Positions 8,421 through 17,218 of a stretch of 64,000 nt of DNA are shown one piece after another. A model generated the notes under the pieces. The model had not been told where the DNA came from and did not search any database. It saw only the letters and a program-made list of their open reading frames with translations. The stretch's first letter is position 1, and the number at the start of each line of letters is the position of its first letter. The translations under genes were made by a program, and so were the position numbers. The DNA comes from an uncultured Flavobacteriales bacterium (lineage in GTDB: Bacteria; Bacteroidota; Bacteroidia; Flavobacteriales; Weeksellaceae): contig CALJKL010000046.1 of NCBI GenBank assembly GCA_937973555.1, positions 1 through 64,000 of the forward strand. Direction: 5' to 3'.

Positions 8421-9855
8421 GAGAACGAAAAAGACGAAGGTGATTGCTACATTAGGCCCTGCTTCTTCTGACAAAGAAACCTTGTTAGAACTGATTAAAG
8501 CTGGTGCTGATGTATTTAGAATAAATTTCTCACATGCCGATTATGATCTGGTAAAGAGAAATGTAGACTTGATAAGAGAATTAAACGAAGAATATGGCTG
8601 CAATACTTCTATTCTAGGAGATTTACAAGGCCCTAAATTAAGAGTAGGTGTTGTAAAAGAAGGTTCATATCTTAATACTGGAGATGTACTAACCTTTACC
8701 AATGAAATATGTGAAGGAGATTCTACTAAAGTTTATATGACGTATGAGAAATTTCCTCAAGACGTAAAAGTAGGGGAAAGAATCTTGATTGATGATGGAA
8801 AACTGGTATTAGAGGTTATAGAAACCAATCAAAAAGATACTGTAAAAGCAAAAACCATACAAGGAGGACCATTGAGTTCTAAAAAAGGGGTAAACCTTCC
8901 AAATACCAATGTTTCTTTGCCAGCATTGACCGAAAAAGACATCCAAGATGCCAAATTCATGCTTGATAATGAATTTGATTGGATCGCGCTTTCTTTCGTG
9001 AGGCATGCTCAGGATATTATTGATTTGAAAAAATTAATTAAATCTCATTCTAAGTCAGAATTCAGAACACCTATCATCGCAAAAATTGAGAAACCAGAAG
9101 GTGTAAAAAACATCGATGAAATTCTTATGGAATGTGACGGGCTAATGGTTGCACGTGGAGACTTAGGCGTGGAAGTACCTATGGAAGAAGTGCCTGTTAT
9201 ACAGAAAAAATTAGTAGACAAGGCAAGACATTATGCCAAGCCGGTAATTATTGCTACCCAAATGATGGAAACCATGATCACCAGCCTTACTCCTACAAGA
9301 GCTGAGGTAAATGATGTGGCAAACAACGTATTGGATGGTGCAGATGCCGTAATGCTTTCTGGTGAAACCTCTGTAGGAAAATATCCAGTGGATGTTGTAA
9401 AAAACATGACTAAGATTATTAAAAACATTGAGTCTAGCCCGCTTTACAATAAAAGAAATGAAATTATTGAAAAAGTAACCTGTGTAGATGACCGTTTTAT
9501 AACCGATATGGTCTGTCTAAACGCTGTAAAAATTGCTGAAACTACAGGTGCTGAAGCCATCATTACCTTAACCTATTCCGGTTACACTGCATTTCAGATT
9601 TCAGCGCATAGACCTAATGCAAGAATTGTGGTATACAGTTCTAACAGAAGGGTAATTACCATGTTGAACCTGCTTTGGGGGGTAAGAGCTTTCTATTATG
9701 ATATGAATAAGTCTACAGACGAAACCGTAATCCAGGTAAATATGCTTACCCATCATTATGGTTATGTAGAGAAGGGTGATTTTGTAGTAAACCTCAACGC
9801 AATGCCGGTTTACGAAGGCGGAAAAACAAATACGCTAAGATTAACAACCATATAA
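8413..9855 (+). CDS. pyk: Pyruvate kinase
   Basis: Last glycolytic enzyme, making ATP and pyruvate from phosphoenolpyruvate. The 480-residue protein shows the N-terminal KVIATLGPAS segment, the active-site lysine region AKIEKPEGVKNIDEI (about 222-236), the metal and substrate segment MVARGDLGVEVP (about 246) and TQMMETM. The C-terminal regulatory domain is present. It is the last gene of the acpP operon and ends at a strong hairpin. Confidence 0.98.
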   Translation: MNKRTKKTKVIATLGPASSDKETLLELIKAGADVFRINFSHADYDLVKRNVDLIRELNEEYGCNTSILGDLQGPKLRVGVVKEGSYLNTGDVLTFTNEICEGDSTKVYMTYEKFPQDVKVGERILIDDGKLVLEVIETNQKDTVKAKTIQGGPLSSKKGVNLPNTNVSLPALTEKDIQDAKFMLDNEFDWIALSFVRHAQDIIDLKKLIKSHSKSEFRTPIIAKIEKPEGVKNIDEILMECDGLMVARGDLGVEVPMEEVPVIQKKLVDKARHYAKPVIIATQMMETMITSLTPTRAEVNDVANNVLDGADAVMLSGETSVGKYPVDVVKNMTKIIKNIESSPLYNKRNEIIEKVTCVDDRFITDMVCLNAVKIAETTGAEAIITLTYSGYTAFQISAHRPNARIVVYSSNRRVITMLNLLWGVRAFYYDMNKSTDETVIQVNMLTHHYGYVEKGDFVVNLNAMPVYEGGKTNTLRLTTI

Positions 9856-9860
9856 AATAA

Positions 9861-9886
9861 AAAAGCACTCTAAATAGAGTGCTTTT
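9861..9886. terminator. Bidirectional terminator between pyk and the hut-linked aldehyde dehydrogenase
   Basis: AAAAGCACTCTA and TAGAGTGCTTTT form a perfect 12-bp stem with a 2-nt loop, flanked by A and T runs on both sides. It sits between two convergent genes and can serve both. Confidence 0.85.
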
Positions 9887-9891
9887 TTATT

Positions 9892-11187
9892 TTAAAAATT
9901 CCCAATAATACTTTTCTTAACAGTAAATTCCTGAAGGGCATACAGCGAAAGTTCTGTGCCGTAACCAGAATTTTTTCTTCCGCCAAAAGGCAACCTTACA
10001 TCTGAACGGAATACCTGATTGATTGCTACCCCTCCACTTTCCAAACGCTCGGCATAAAACATGGCTCTTTCTTTGTCTTTGGTGAAAACAGCATTACCCA
10101 ACCCAAACATGGTTTCATTGGCAATTCGTAGAGCCTCTTCATCATCCTTAGCTTTGAAAACCATAGCCAAAGGCCCGAATAATTCTTCCTGAAGAATAGG
10201 ATTTCCTTCGTTCATCTTCAAAATTCCCGGATTGAAGGCCGCCTTACCCACATTTTCTAAAGGAAGTATGGCTTCTGCCCCATTTTCTAATGCTTTCTGA
10301 TATTGTTTTTCTAAATCCTGCGCTAAATCTTCCCTTGCCATTGCACCAAGATTGGTTTCCTGTTGTAATGGGTCGTTAGTCTGATATTTTTGATATTCTG
10401 TAATAAATTTTGAAATAAATTGATCATAGATTTTAGAATGGATGATAAACCTTTTTCCGGCAATACAGCTTTGTCCGGTATTCTGTAACCTTGCCAAAGC
10501 CGCATCTTTAGCCGCCTGGTCTAAATTTGCATCTTCACAGATAATGAAAGCATCACTACCACCCAATTCCAATACGCATTTTTTCAGATTTCTGCCCGCT
10601 ATTTCAGCAATTTTCCTTCCTGCCGCTTCACTTCCGGTTAGGCTTACTCCTTTTATAATAGGGCTTTCTATCATCTCTTCTATTTCATTATGCGAAACGA
10701 CAGCATGTGTGAAAACAGCCTCCGGAAAACCGGCTTCTTCAAATAATTGCTGAATGGTATTACCGCTTTTTTCACAAATCGATGCATGTTTCAGGATAAC
10801 AGTATTACCTCCCAAAACTGCCGGAACGGCAAATCTAAGTACTTGCCAAAAGGGAAAATTCCAAGGCATAATGCCCAAAATAACACCCATCGCTTCATGA
10901 TGCACTTCCGAAATCTGATGTTCGGTTTCTATTTTTTCAGACTTTAAAACATTTTCTGCTTTGGCATAATATGCACACAATCCTGCACTTTTTTCTATTT
11001 CTGCGATGGATTGTGCAATAGGCTTGTTCATTTCCATTGTAATGATTTTGCCTAATTCTTCTTTTCTTTCCAAAAGCAATTCAGAGAGTCTATATAATGG
11101 CTTTTGTCTTTCCTCGAAAGAAACCTTTTTCCATATGGTGAAAGCTTCCTGAGATTTTTGTAGTGTATTTTGTATTGAATTTTTCAT
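9892..11187 (-). CDS. NAD(P)-dependent aldehyde (succinate-semialdehyde type) dehydrogenase
   Basis: Oxidises an aldehyde to an acid. The closest family by eye is bacterial succinate-semialdehyde dehydrogenase (GabD/Sad). The 431-residue protein keeps the catalytic Cys in NTGQSCIAGKRF (about 240), the general-base Glu in CVLELGGSDAFI (about 207) and MPWNFPFWQ for cofactor binding. It is about 20-50 residues shorter than most members at the N-terminus, but all catalytic blocks are present. It lies 6 bp after hutG in a hutI-hutG-ALDH operon. The true substrate is not shown by the sequence; a link to histidine/glutamate breakdown is inferred. Confidence 0.88.
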   Translation of the reverse strand: MKNSIQNTLQKSQEAFTIWKKVSFEERQKPLYRLSELLLERKEELGKIITMEMNKPIAQSIAEIEKSAGLCAYYAKAENVLKSEKIETEHQISEVHHEAMGVILGIMPWNFPFWQVLRFAVPAVLGGNTVILKHASICEKSGNTIQQLFEEAGFPEAVFTHAVVSHNEIEEMIESPIIKGVSLTGSEAAGRKIAEIAGRNLKKCVLELGGSDAFIICEDANLDQAAKDAALARLQNTGQSCIAGKRFIIHSKIYDQFISKFITEYQKYQTNDPLQQETNLGAMAREDLAQDLEKQYQKALENGAEAILPLENVGKAAFNPGILKMNEGNPILQEELFGPLAMVFKAKDDEEALRIANETMFGLGNAVFTKDKERAMFYAERLESGGVAINQVFRSDVRLPFGGRKNSGYGTELSLYALQEFTVKKSIIGNF

Positions 11188-11193
11188 AGTTTC

Positions 11194-12117
11194 TTATTTT
11201 ATAAACCATTCATTAATAAGACTGGCCGCCAATCTGGCTGTTCTCTCTTCCAAATCATATTCGGGATTTACTTCTGCCACATCCAAAGCAATAAGTTTTT
11301 CGGATTTCAAAATATGTCTATAAAAATGTAGAAATGCAGCATCTGCAAAAAGACCGTTATAGGCAGGTGCAGAAACGCCAGGTGCAATAGCCACATTAAA
11401 AACATCCATGCAGATAGTAAGGTATACTTTGTCTACCTTGTCCAGCAATTCGTCTATTTTCTGATATACAGAAGGCAGATTTTCAAAGAAAATTTCATCT
11501 GCCAAAATATATTTCATACCGTATTGATGAGCAGTATCGAACAATTTTAAAGTATTGGAATTTTTTTGAATGCCAATATGCAAAGAATGGATTTCACCTT
11601 CCTGAGCAATCTGCCAAAATCCTGTTCCGGAAGACGCGCCGTTTTCGGGTTCTCGATTATCAAAATGGGCATCGATGTTGATGATGCCTATTTTCTCTTG
11701 AGGAAAGGCCTTTCTGATGCCTGAATAATGCGCAAAAGTAACTTCATGACCGCCTCCCAAAACAATGCTTTTGCCATTTTGGGCAAGAATACCTGAAACT
11801 TTTTGGGCTAAATTTTCCTGCGCCTGCTCCAAATTTCCATTTTCACAAGTTACATTCCCAAAATCCATCAAAGTAAATTCCGGATTTACCACTGGAAAAT
11901 TGGCCATATTTTTTCGGATGATATCTGGTGCGCTTGCCGCACCAATTATGCCTTTATTGCGCTTCACACCTTCATCCACTGCAAAACCATGCAAAGCAAA
12001 AGCATTACCTTCTACTTCCTGTTGGTTTTTAGCTATTTTCACGCGCTGAAATATCCTGTGATACAGCGGATCACCTCCATCATTGCGTCCTTGCCAAATA
12101 TTCATTTCAGTATTCAA
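11194..12117 (-). CDS. hutG: Formimidoylglutamase (ureohydrolase family)
   Basis: Hydrolyses N-formimidoyl-glutamate to glutamate and formamide, the last step of histidine degradation. The arginase-fold metal motifs are visible: GGGHE (about 120-124), DAHFD (about 149-153) and TICMDVFNVAIAPGVSAP (about 234-251). In that third motif the first of the two usual aspartates (DxD) is a cysteine (CxD). I believe some HutG subgroups share this, but cannot check. It lies 10 bp after hutI and 6 bp before the aldehyde dehydrogenase. The neighbour makes HutG more likely than arginase or agmatinase. hutH and hutU are not in the window. Confidence 0.88.
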   Translation of the reverse strand: MNTEMNIWQGRNDGGDPLYHRIFQRVKIAKNQQEVEGNAFALHGFAVDEGVKRNKGIIGAASAPDIIRKNMANFPVVNPEFTLMDFGNVTCENGNLEQAQENLAQKVSGILAQNGKSIVLGGGHEVTFAHYSGIRKAFPQEKIGIINIDAHFDNREPENGASSGTGFWQIAQEGEIHSLHIGIQKNSNTLKLFDTAHQYGMKYILADEIFFENLPSVYQKIDELLDKVDKVYLTICMDVFNVAIAPGVSAPAYNGLFADAAFLHFYRHILKSEKLIALDVAEVNPEYDLEERTARLAASLINEWFIK

Positions 12118-12127
12118 TATTTTAGTA

Positions 12128-13381
12128 TTAAAGGGTTACTTTTTCACCATCAATATAGACTTCACTCGCACGCAAACTACCCTGATGATAAAGTAAATTC
12201 TGGTAATTATCTGTTTCAAAAACCACAAAATCGGCTTTCATATTTCTTTTTAAAACTCCTCTATCTTCTATGTTTAAAGCTTTGGCAGCACGGAAAGTAA
12301 GACCTGCTAATACTTCAGCCGTAGAAAGTTTTTGGTAGGTGGCCAAAATACTGGCTTGTGTGATGAGGTTCCCCATAGGCGCAGAACCCGGATTCCAGTC
12401 GCTGGCAATAGCCAAAACTCCCCCTTTATCCAAAATATGTCGGGCAGGAGCAAAAGGTTCTCCCAAACCCAAACTCGCTCCTGGAAGGGCTACTGCCACC
12501 GTTTCGGACTGAGCCAGAAAATCAATATCTTCTTCTGATGTGGCCTCCAAATGGTCCGCCGAAAGCGCTCCCATTTCTACGGCTATTCTGCTGCTTCCCG
12601 GAGTAAACTGATCTGCATGAACCGTCAGTTCAAAGCCCATTTCTTTGGCTTTCAATAAAAATGCTTTGCTTTCTTCTGGCTTAAAGGCTGATTTTTCAAT
12701 GAAAATGTCAACTCTATCAGATAATCCTTCTTCTTTTACTTTGGGTAAAATTTGCTCTAAAACATAGTTCAAATACCCTTCTGAACTGCCTTCAAAATCT
12801 TTAGGTTTTAAATGCGCAGAAAGACATGTGGGCACTAAAGTGGCTTTGGTTTTTTCCTTGGCATTTTTAATCACGCGCAACATTTTCAGTTCGCTTTCCA
12901 AGTTCAGTCCATAGCCTGATTTTATTTCTATGGTAGTAATTCCAAGTTGCAAAAGCCTGTTGATTCTTTCCAAAAGCGTTTCCAGAAGTTCGGATTCGGA
13001 AGCAATTCGGGTATGCTTTACACTGCTCCAAATCCCCCCACCAGCTTCAGCTATTTCAAGATAGGTTTTCCCGGAATTTCTCATCGCAAAATCATTGGCT
13101 CGACTTCCTCCAAAACAAATATGCGTATGGCAGTCGACAAAAGCGGGGAAAGCAATTTTTTTTCCTTCCACTTTTTCTATTTGTAAGTGGGCTATGTCTT
13201 CATGGCTCAATAAATTGCCATTGAGAAAATCCTGAAATGGCGCAACGATTTCAATTTTATTTTTATCATTCAATAAAATCCCTCCATTTTCAATGATTTC
13301 CAATTCTTCATCAGAAATTTTTCCTCTTAATGGGAGGTTATTTAGCGTAACGATTTGTTTGAATGGACCAATGAGTTTCAT
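12128..13381 (-). CDS. hutI: Imidazolonepropionase
   Basis: Opens the imidazolone ring to give N-formimidoyl-glutamate in histidine catabolism. The amidohydrolase-fold metal ligands are clear: DCHTHICFGG (HxH, about 84-90), a conserved EIKSGYGLN, HADQFTPG, SADHLEA and the C-terminal ASDWNPGSAPMGNL. I place the start at ATG 13381 (MKLIGPFKQIVTL). An upstream in-frame ATG at 13417 would add 12 residues of unlikely sequence. It is the first gene of hutI-hutG-ALDH, in pathway order. Confidence 0.95.
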   Translation of the reverse strand: MKLIGPFKQIVTLNNLPLRGKISDEELEIIENGGILLNDKNKIEIVAPFQDFLNGNLLSHEDIAHLQIEKVEGKKIAFPAFVDCHTHICFGGSRANDFAMRNSGKTYLEIAEAGGGIWSSVKHTRIASESELLETLLERINRLLQLGITTIEIKSGYGLNLESELKMLRVIKNAKEKTKATLVPTCLSAHLKPKDFEGSSEGYLNYVLEQILPKVKEEGLSDRVDIFIEKSAFKPEESKAFLLKAKEMGFELTVHADQFTPGSSRIAVEMGALSADHLEATSEEDIDFLAQSETVAVALPGASLGLGEPFAPARHILDKGGVLAIASDWNPGSAPMGNLITQASILATYQKLSTAEVLAGLTFRAAKALNIEDRGVLKRNMKADFVVFETDNYQNLLYHQGSLRASEVYIDGEKVTL

Positions 13382-13477
13382 ATTGGTAAAAATAACCATT
13401 TCGACACAAAGGCACAAAGTTTTTGCATAAAGTTCAAAAGGCTTACTCTTCTTTATTGTTTTATTGGAGTCTTTACG

Positions 13478-13506
13478 TTGTTATCATGCAAAAAAACTTA
13501 TCTTTG
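13478..13506 (+). promoter_or_regulatory. Predicted ruvB promoter
   Basis: TTG (13478-13480), an 18-nt spacer and TATCTTTG (13499-13506) match the Bacteroidota -33/-7 pattern, 23 bp before the ruvB ATG. Confidence 0.65.
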
Positions 13507-13529
13507 AGTTATAAAATTTTCACAAATCA

Positions 13530-14552
13530 ATGCCAGATTTTTTACATCCCGATAAAGAAAATTTCTCTGATGAGGAATTGATGCAGGAAGAACAGATACG
13601 TCCGCAAAGTTTTCAGGATTTTGCAGGACAAAGAAAAACTTTGGACAATCTAGAAGTTTTCGTGGCGGCTGCCAAAAACAGAGGCGGAGCCCTAGACCAT
13701 GTACTTTTGCATGGCCCTCCCGGATTGGGAAAAACCACTTTGGCACATATCATTGCTAATGAATTGGGGGTTAACTGCAAAATTACTTCAGGTCCGGTGC
13801 TGGATAAGCCAGGCAGTTTGGCCGGTTTGTTAACCAATCTGGAAGAAAACGACGTCCTTTTTATTGATGAAATTCACAGGCTTTCTCCTATAGTAGAAGA
13901 ATACCTGTATTCTGCGATGGAAGACTACAAAATAGACATCATGCTAGAAACGGGACCCAATGCCCGTTCGGTACAAATAGGGCTGAATCCTTTTACGTTG
14001 GTGGGTGCCACTACCCGTTCAGGGATGCTAACCAAACCTATGCTGGCAAGGTTCGGGATACAAAGCCGTTTAGAATATTACACGGTTGAACTTTTGGGCA
14101 TGATTATCGAAAGAAGTGCAAGAGTTTTGGGCGTTCCTATCTATGAAGATGCTGCCCTAGAAATCGCCAGAAGAAGTAGAGGTACACCGAGAATTGCCAA
14201 TGCCTTACTGAGAAGAGTACGCGATTTTGCTGAAATAAAAGGCAACGGAGAAATAGAGATTGAGATTACCCGTTTTGCCCTCAACTCTCTGAATGTTGAT
14301 GAATTTGGGCTAGATGATATGGACAATAAAATCATGCGGGTGATGATAGAAAACTTCAAAGGAAAACCAGTGGGGATTTCTGCTTTGGCAACCTCTCTAG
14401 GTGAAAACCCGGAAACTTTGGAGGAAGTGTACGAACCGTTCCTTATCCAAGAAGGCTTTATCATCCGTACCCCGAGAGGAAGAGAAGTAACAGAAAAAGC
14501 ATACAAACATCTAGGAATTTCGAGGCCGAAAAATACTGGGGAGCTTTTTTAA
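13530..14552 (+). CDS. ruvB: Holliday junction branch migration ATPase RuvB
   Basis: Hexameric AAA+ motor that drives branch migration with RuvA during recombinational repair. The 340-residue protein has Walker A in GPPGLGKTTLAH (about 61-69), Walker B in LFIDEIHRL (about 109-117), the sensor and arginine-finger region GATTRSGMLTKPMLARFG, and a C-terminal winged helix ending RTPRGREVTEKAYKHLG. The next gene follows after 37 bp, so MBL hydrolase and coaE may be read from the same promoter. Confidence 0.98.
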   Translation: MPDFLHPDKENFSDEELMQEEQIRPQSFQDFAGQRKTLDNLEVFVAAAKNRGGALDHVLLHGPPGLGKTTLAHIIANELGVNCKITSGPVLDKPGSLAGLLTNLEENDVLFIDEIHRLSPIVEEYLYSAMEDYKIDIMLETGPNARSVQIGLNPFTLVGATTRSGMLTKPMLARFGIQSRLEYYTVELLGMIIERSARVLGVPIYEDAALEIARRSRGTPRIANALLRRVRDFAEIKGNGEIEIEITRFALNSLNVDEFGLDDMDNKIMRVMIENFKGKPVGISALATSLGENPETLEEVYEPFLIQEGFIIRTPRGREVTEKAYKHLGISRPKNTGELF

Positions 14553-14589
14553 ATTCAAAATTATTATTTTAGCCATAAATCACATTTTT

Positions 14590-15456
14590 ATGAAACTATA
14601 TCCTATTCAATGCGGAAAATTTAAACTGGACGGCGGTGCCATGTTTGGCGTAGTGCCAAAATCTCTTTGGGAAAGAACAAACCCAGCCGACGAAAAAAAC
14701 TTAATTGACCTAGGTACCCGTTCATTGCTTATTGAAGATGGCAAGAAGCTTATTTTAGTTGATTGTGGTCTCGGTAACAAACAAGACGAAAAGTTTTTTG
14801 GTCATTATTCTCTTTTTGGAGACGATACTTTAGACAAAAATTTACAGAAATATGGCTTTGTAAGAGAAGACATTACGGATGTTTTTCTTACGCACCTTCA
14901 TTTCGACCATTGTGGTGGCGCCATAGAATGGAACGACGATAAAACCGGTTACCGACCTGCTTTCAAAAACGCTCAATTCTGGAGCAACGAAAACCACTGG
15001 CAGTGGGCCACGGAACCCAACCCAAGAGAAAAGGCAAGTTTTCTGAAAGAAAACATTTTGCCGATGCAGGAAAGCGGTCAATTGAATTTTGTAGAATTGC
15101 CTAAAAACGGCAATTATGGCTTTGCTCCAGATTTGAAAATGGATATCATTTTTGTAGACGGACACACGGAAAAACAGATGCTTCCCGTGATTCAATACCA
15201 AGAAAAGACTATCGTTTTTGCCGCAGACCTTATTCCTACTTCTGGGCATATCCCGCAAGTTTATGTAATGGGATATGACACCCGCCCTCTCTTGACGATG
15301 GAAGAAAAAGGAAAATTCCTGAAACAATGTGTGGATAACGAATATCTTTTATTTTTAGAGCACGATGCATACCATGAATTGGCAAGTCTTAAAATGACGG
15401 AAAGAGGCGTAAAATTAGACGAAACTTTCAGTTTTAATGAAGTTTTTGGTTACTAA
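14590..15456 (+). CDS. Metallo-beta-lactamase-fold hydrolase
   Basis: A 288-residue MBL-fold enzyme without a signal peptide. Metal ligands are visible: HLHFDHCGG (about 101-109), GHTEKQM near 190, the bridging Asp in VFAADLIPTSGH, and a late His in LEHDAYHE. The overall pattern resembles the broad group that includes N-acyl-homoserine lactonases, but the group holds many other esterases and lactonases, so no substrate is assigned. It lies between ruvB and coaE, 20 bp before coaE, which does not explain its role. Confidence 0.85.
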   Translation: MKLYPIQCGKFKLDGGAMFGVVPKSLWERTNPADEKNLIDLGTRSLLIEDGKKLILVDCGLGNKQDEKFFGHYSLFGDDTLDKNLQKYGFVREDITDVFLTHLHFDHCGGAIEWNDDKTGYRPAFKNAQFWSNENHWQWATEPNPREKASFLKENILPMQESGQLNFVELPKNGNYGFAPDLKMDIIFVDGHTEKQMLPVIQYQEKTIVFAADLIPTSGHIPQVYVMGYDTRPLLTMEEKGKFLKQCVDNEYLLFLEHDAYHELASLKMTERGVKLDETFSFNEVFGY

Positions 15457-15476
15457 TAAACTGATAAAGTCTGAAA

Positions 15477-16097
15477 ATGGAAGATGAGATAATACATAGT
15501 GCAAAAAAAATTGTAGGCATCACCGGAGGAATTGGCAGTGGAAAATCTAAAGTTGCGGAATATATTTCGGAAATGGGATTTCCTGTATACCATTCAGACT
15601 TTTGGGCCAAAGAATTGGTAAACCTAGACGAAGATTTAAAAAACAAAATAAAAGCTCTGCTAGGAAATGAAGCCTATGACGAAAACGGAAAATACAACCG
15701 AAAATGGATAGCTGAAAAGGTTTTTGACAATAAAGTATTGCTCGAACAACTCAACAAAATTATTCATCCCGCGGTAAGAATCCATTTTGAAGAATGGGTA
15801 AATGCACAGACTTCTGAACTTGCTTTTAAGGAAACCGCTCTTTTATTTGAATTAAAACTTCATGAGACATGTTATCAGTCTATTTTGGTTACCGCTGAAG
15901 AAAATCTACGCATAAAAAGAGTAATGGACAGAGACGGCAGAACCTACCGCGATGTAAAAGAAATCATTGATCATCAGATGCCGGAGGCAGAAAAAATAAA
16001 ACTGGCCAATTTCATTATTGAAAATAATTGTGACCTCCATACCTTACAAGAATATACTGAACAGGTTGTTCAAGAAATTCTGAAAATGGATTTGTAG
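15477..16097 (+). CDS. coaE: Dephospho-CoA kinase
   Basis: Phosphorylates dephospho-CoA in the last step of coenzyme A synthesis. The 206-residue P-loop kinase has GGIGSGKSKVAE (Walker A, about 16-27), the conserved FPVYHSDFWAKELV substrate segment, and a lid with MDRDGRTYRD. The N-terminal ~12 residues before the P-loop are a short extra segment. It ends 5 bp from the convergent DUF6048 gene, with no hairpin between them. Confidence 0.95.
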   Translation: MEDEIIHSAKKIVGITGGIGSGKSKVAEYISEMGFPVYHSDFWAKELVNLDEDLKNKIKALLGNEAYDENGKYNRKWIAEKVFDNKVLLEQLNKIIHPAVRIHFEEWVNAQTSELAFKETALLFELKLHETCYQSILVTAEENLRIKRVMDRDGRTYRDVKEIIDHQMPEAEKIKLANFIIENNCDLHTLQEYTEQVVQEILKMDL

Positions 16098-16102
16098 TAC
16101 TT

Positions 16103-16753
16103 TTAGAATCTATATGCCAAATTCCAGCTGAATCCCACATTGAATTTGGTAGAACTTTTCCCAAAGCCTGGTACAATCATTGGCACTATTTCTTCCTGTT
16201 TGGTAGTATATACCATAAATCTAGGCTGAGCATTGACATCAACATAAAAATTAGATTTGAATAGCTGCACTCTTGCTCCCGCAAAACCTTCCAGCCAATA
16301 AGAAGATTGAGTAGATGCAGGAAAACTAAGATATTGATCACTTCCCGCATAACCACGAATAGGGACCGATTTATATTCTTGTGTATAAAAAGAACCTGCT
16401 AATTTTCCACCAGCATAAAATCCGCTATCAGGGCTTTCGCTGTCCATAGATAGCATGTAGTAGCCTCCTAATTTGGCGAAAATTCCGTTAGCAGAAGTTT
16501 TATAACCTCCTTTTTCATAAATATTTTTATCATAACCAGCATCAAATACGACATGCAGATTTTTATTAATTTTTGTAGAAACATAGCCTTGGAAAAGCTT
16601 CCTGTCACTGAAAGTAGCAAAAGTAGCATTCAATACATCTACTCCGATGGTAAGATTGGGCTGATATTTATATTTCGTTTTAAGACTGTCTTTTTCCTGA
16701 GCAAAACTCAAGCAAAAACTAAAAAACAAGATAAAGATGAACTTTGTTTTCAT
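16103..16753 (-). CDS. DUF6048-type predicted outer-membrane beta-barrel protein
   Basis: A 216-residue protein with an N-terminal signal peptide (about 1-19, ending SFAQ). It then has alternating beta strands rich in Tyr, Phe and Gly and ends in an aromatic residue (YRF), as outer-membrane barrels do. It matches what I know of DUF6048 proteins, which in Flavobacteriia lie beside a DUF6452 lipoprotein and rlmD, exactly as here. Its reading frame overlaps the end of the DUF6452 gene by 35 bp. The function is unknown; a paired barrel/lipoprotein envelope role is inferred. Confidence 0.75.
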   Translation of the reverse strand: MKTKFIFILFFSFCLSFAQEKDSLKTKYKYQPNLTIGVDVLNATFATFSDRKLFQGYVSTKINKNLHVVFDAGYDKNIYEKGGYKTSANGIFAKLGGYYMLSMDSESPDSGFYAGGKLAGSFYTQEYKSVPIRGYAGSDQYLSFPASTQSSYWLEGFAGARVQLFKSNFYVDVNAQPRFMVYTTKQEEIVPMIVPGFGKSSTKFNVGFSWNLAYRF

Positions 16754-17189
16754 TAATAATTTGATTCTGATTGAGTTCTATTTTAGTTACCGGCGTTGGC
16801 GTTACCAGATTTCCTGATACGTTTTCATAAAGCCTTTTGAAGCCACATGCTGGCGATACATATTGCGATTGTGTAGTGTATGAGATTTTTACTTTAGAAG
16901 CCATTCCTTTTTTGGTTCTATGCACATACATCTCCGTAAATCCATTATTGTCTACCCGTAAAGGCACCAAAACAGAATCTACCTTTGCCTTGGCAATAAC
17001 GTTTACCAATCCTGAGCCATAATCCACATCCAGATAAAGGGAATCTAGCGTCATCAGTTTATTGTCTGCACTTTTGAATTTTATTTTCATTCTAGGGGTA
17101 GCCTCTCCATTCACGCAGACATCATCATCCCCGCCACAAGAAATGGCAAAGAGTCCAAAAAACAGAAAAAGGAATAAAAGATATTTCAT
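16719..17189 (-). CDS. DUF6452-type lipoprotein
   Basis: A 156-residue predicted lipoprotein: the signal peptide ends at the lipobox FAISC, followed by the acidic GGDDD sequence that often marks surface-exposed lipoproteins in this phylum. I chose ATG 17189 because it starts directly with the signal peptide (MKYLLFLFLFFG); an upstream in-frame ATG at 17219 would put ten polar residues in front. Two more cysteines (about 24 and 114) could pair. It overlaps its barrel-like neighbour by 35 bp and starts about 30 bp after rlmD, so the three genes are probably one transcript. Function unknown. Confidence 0.78.
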   Translation of the reverse strand: MKYLLFLFLFFGLFAISCGGDDDVCVNGEATPRMKIKFKSADNKLMTLDSLYLDVDYGSGLVNVIAKAKVDSVLVPLRVDNNGFTEMYVHRTKKGMASKVKISYTTQSQYVSPACGFKRLYENVSGNLVTPTPVTKIELNQNQIINENKVHLYLVF

Positions 17190-17218
17190 CAGAGAATTTT
17201 CATTTTCAAATGTAAACA

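Noticed and set aside
13382..13417. Longer hutI start at 13417
   Set aside because: Adds MCLCVEMVIFTN before the conserved start MKLIGPFKQI; this is not family-like.
14590..15456. Quorum-quenching AHL lactonase
   Set aside because: The HxHxDH motif and size fit, but many MBL-fold hydrolases share them and nothing nearby involves homoserine lactones.
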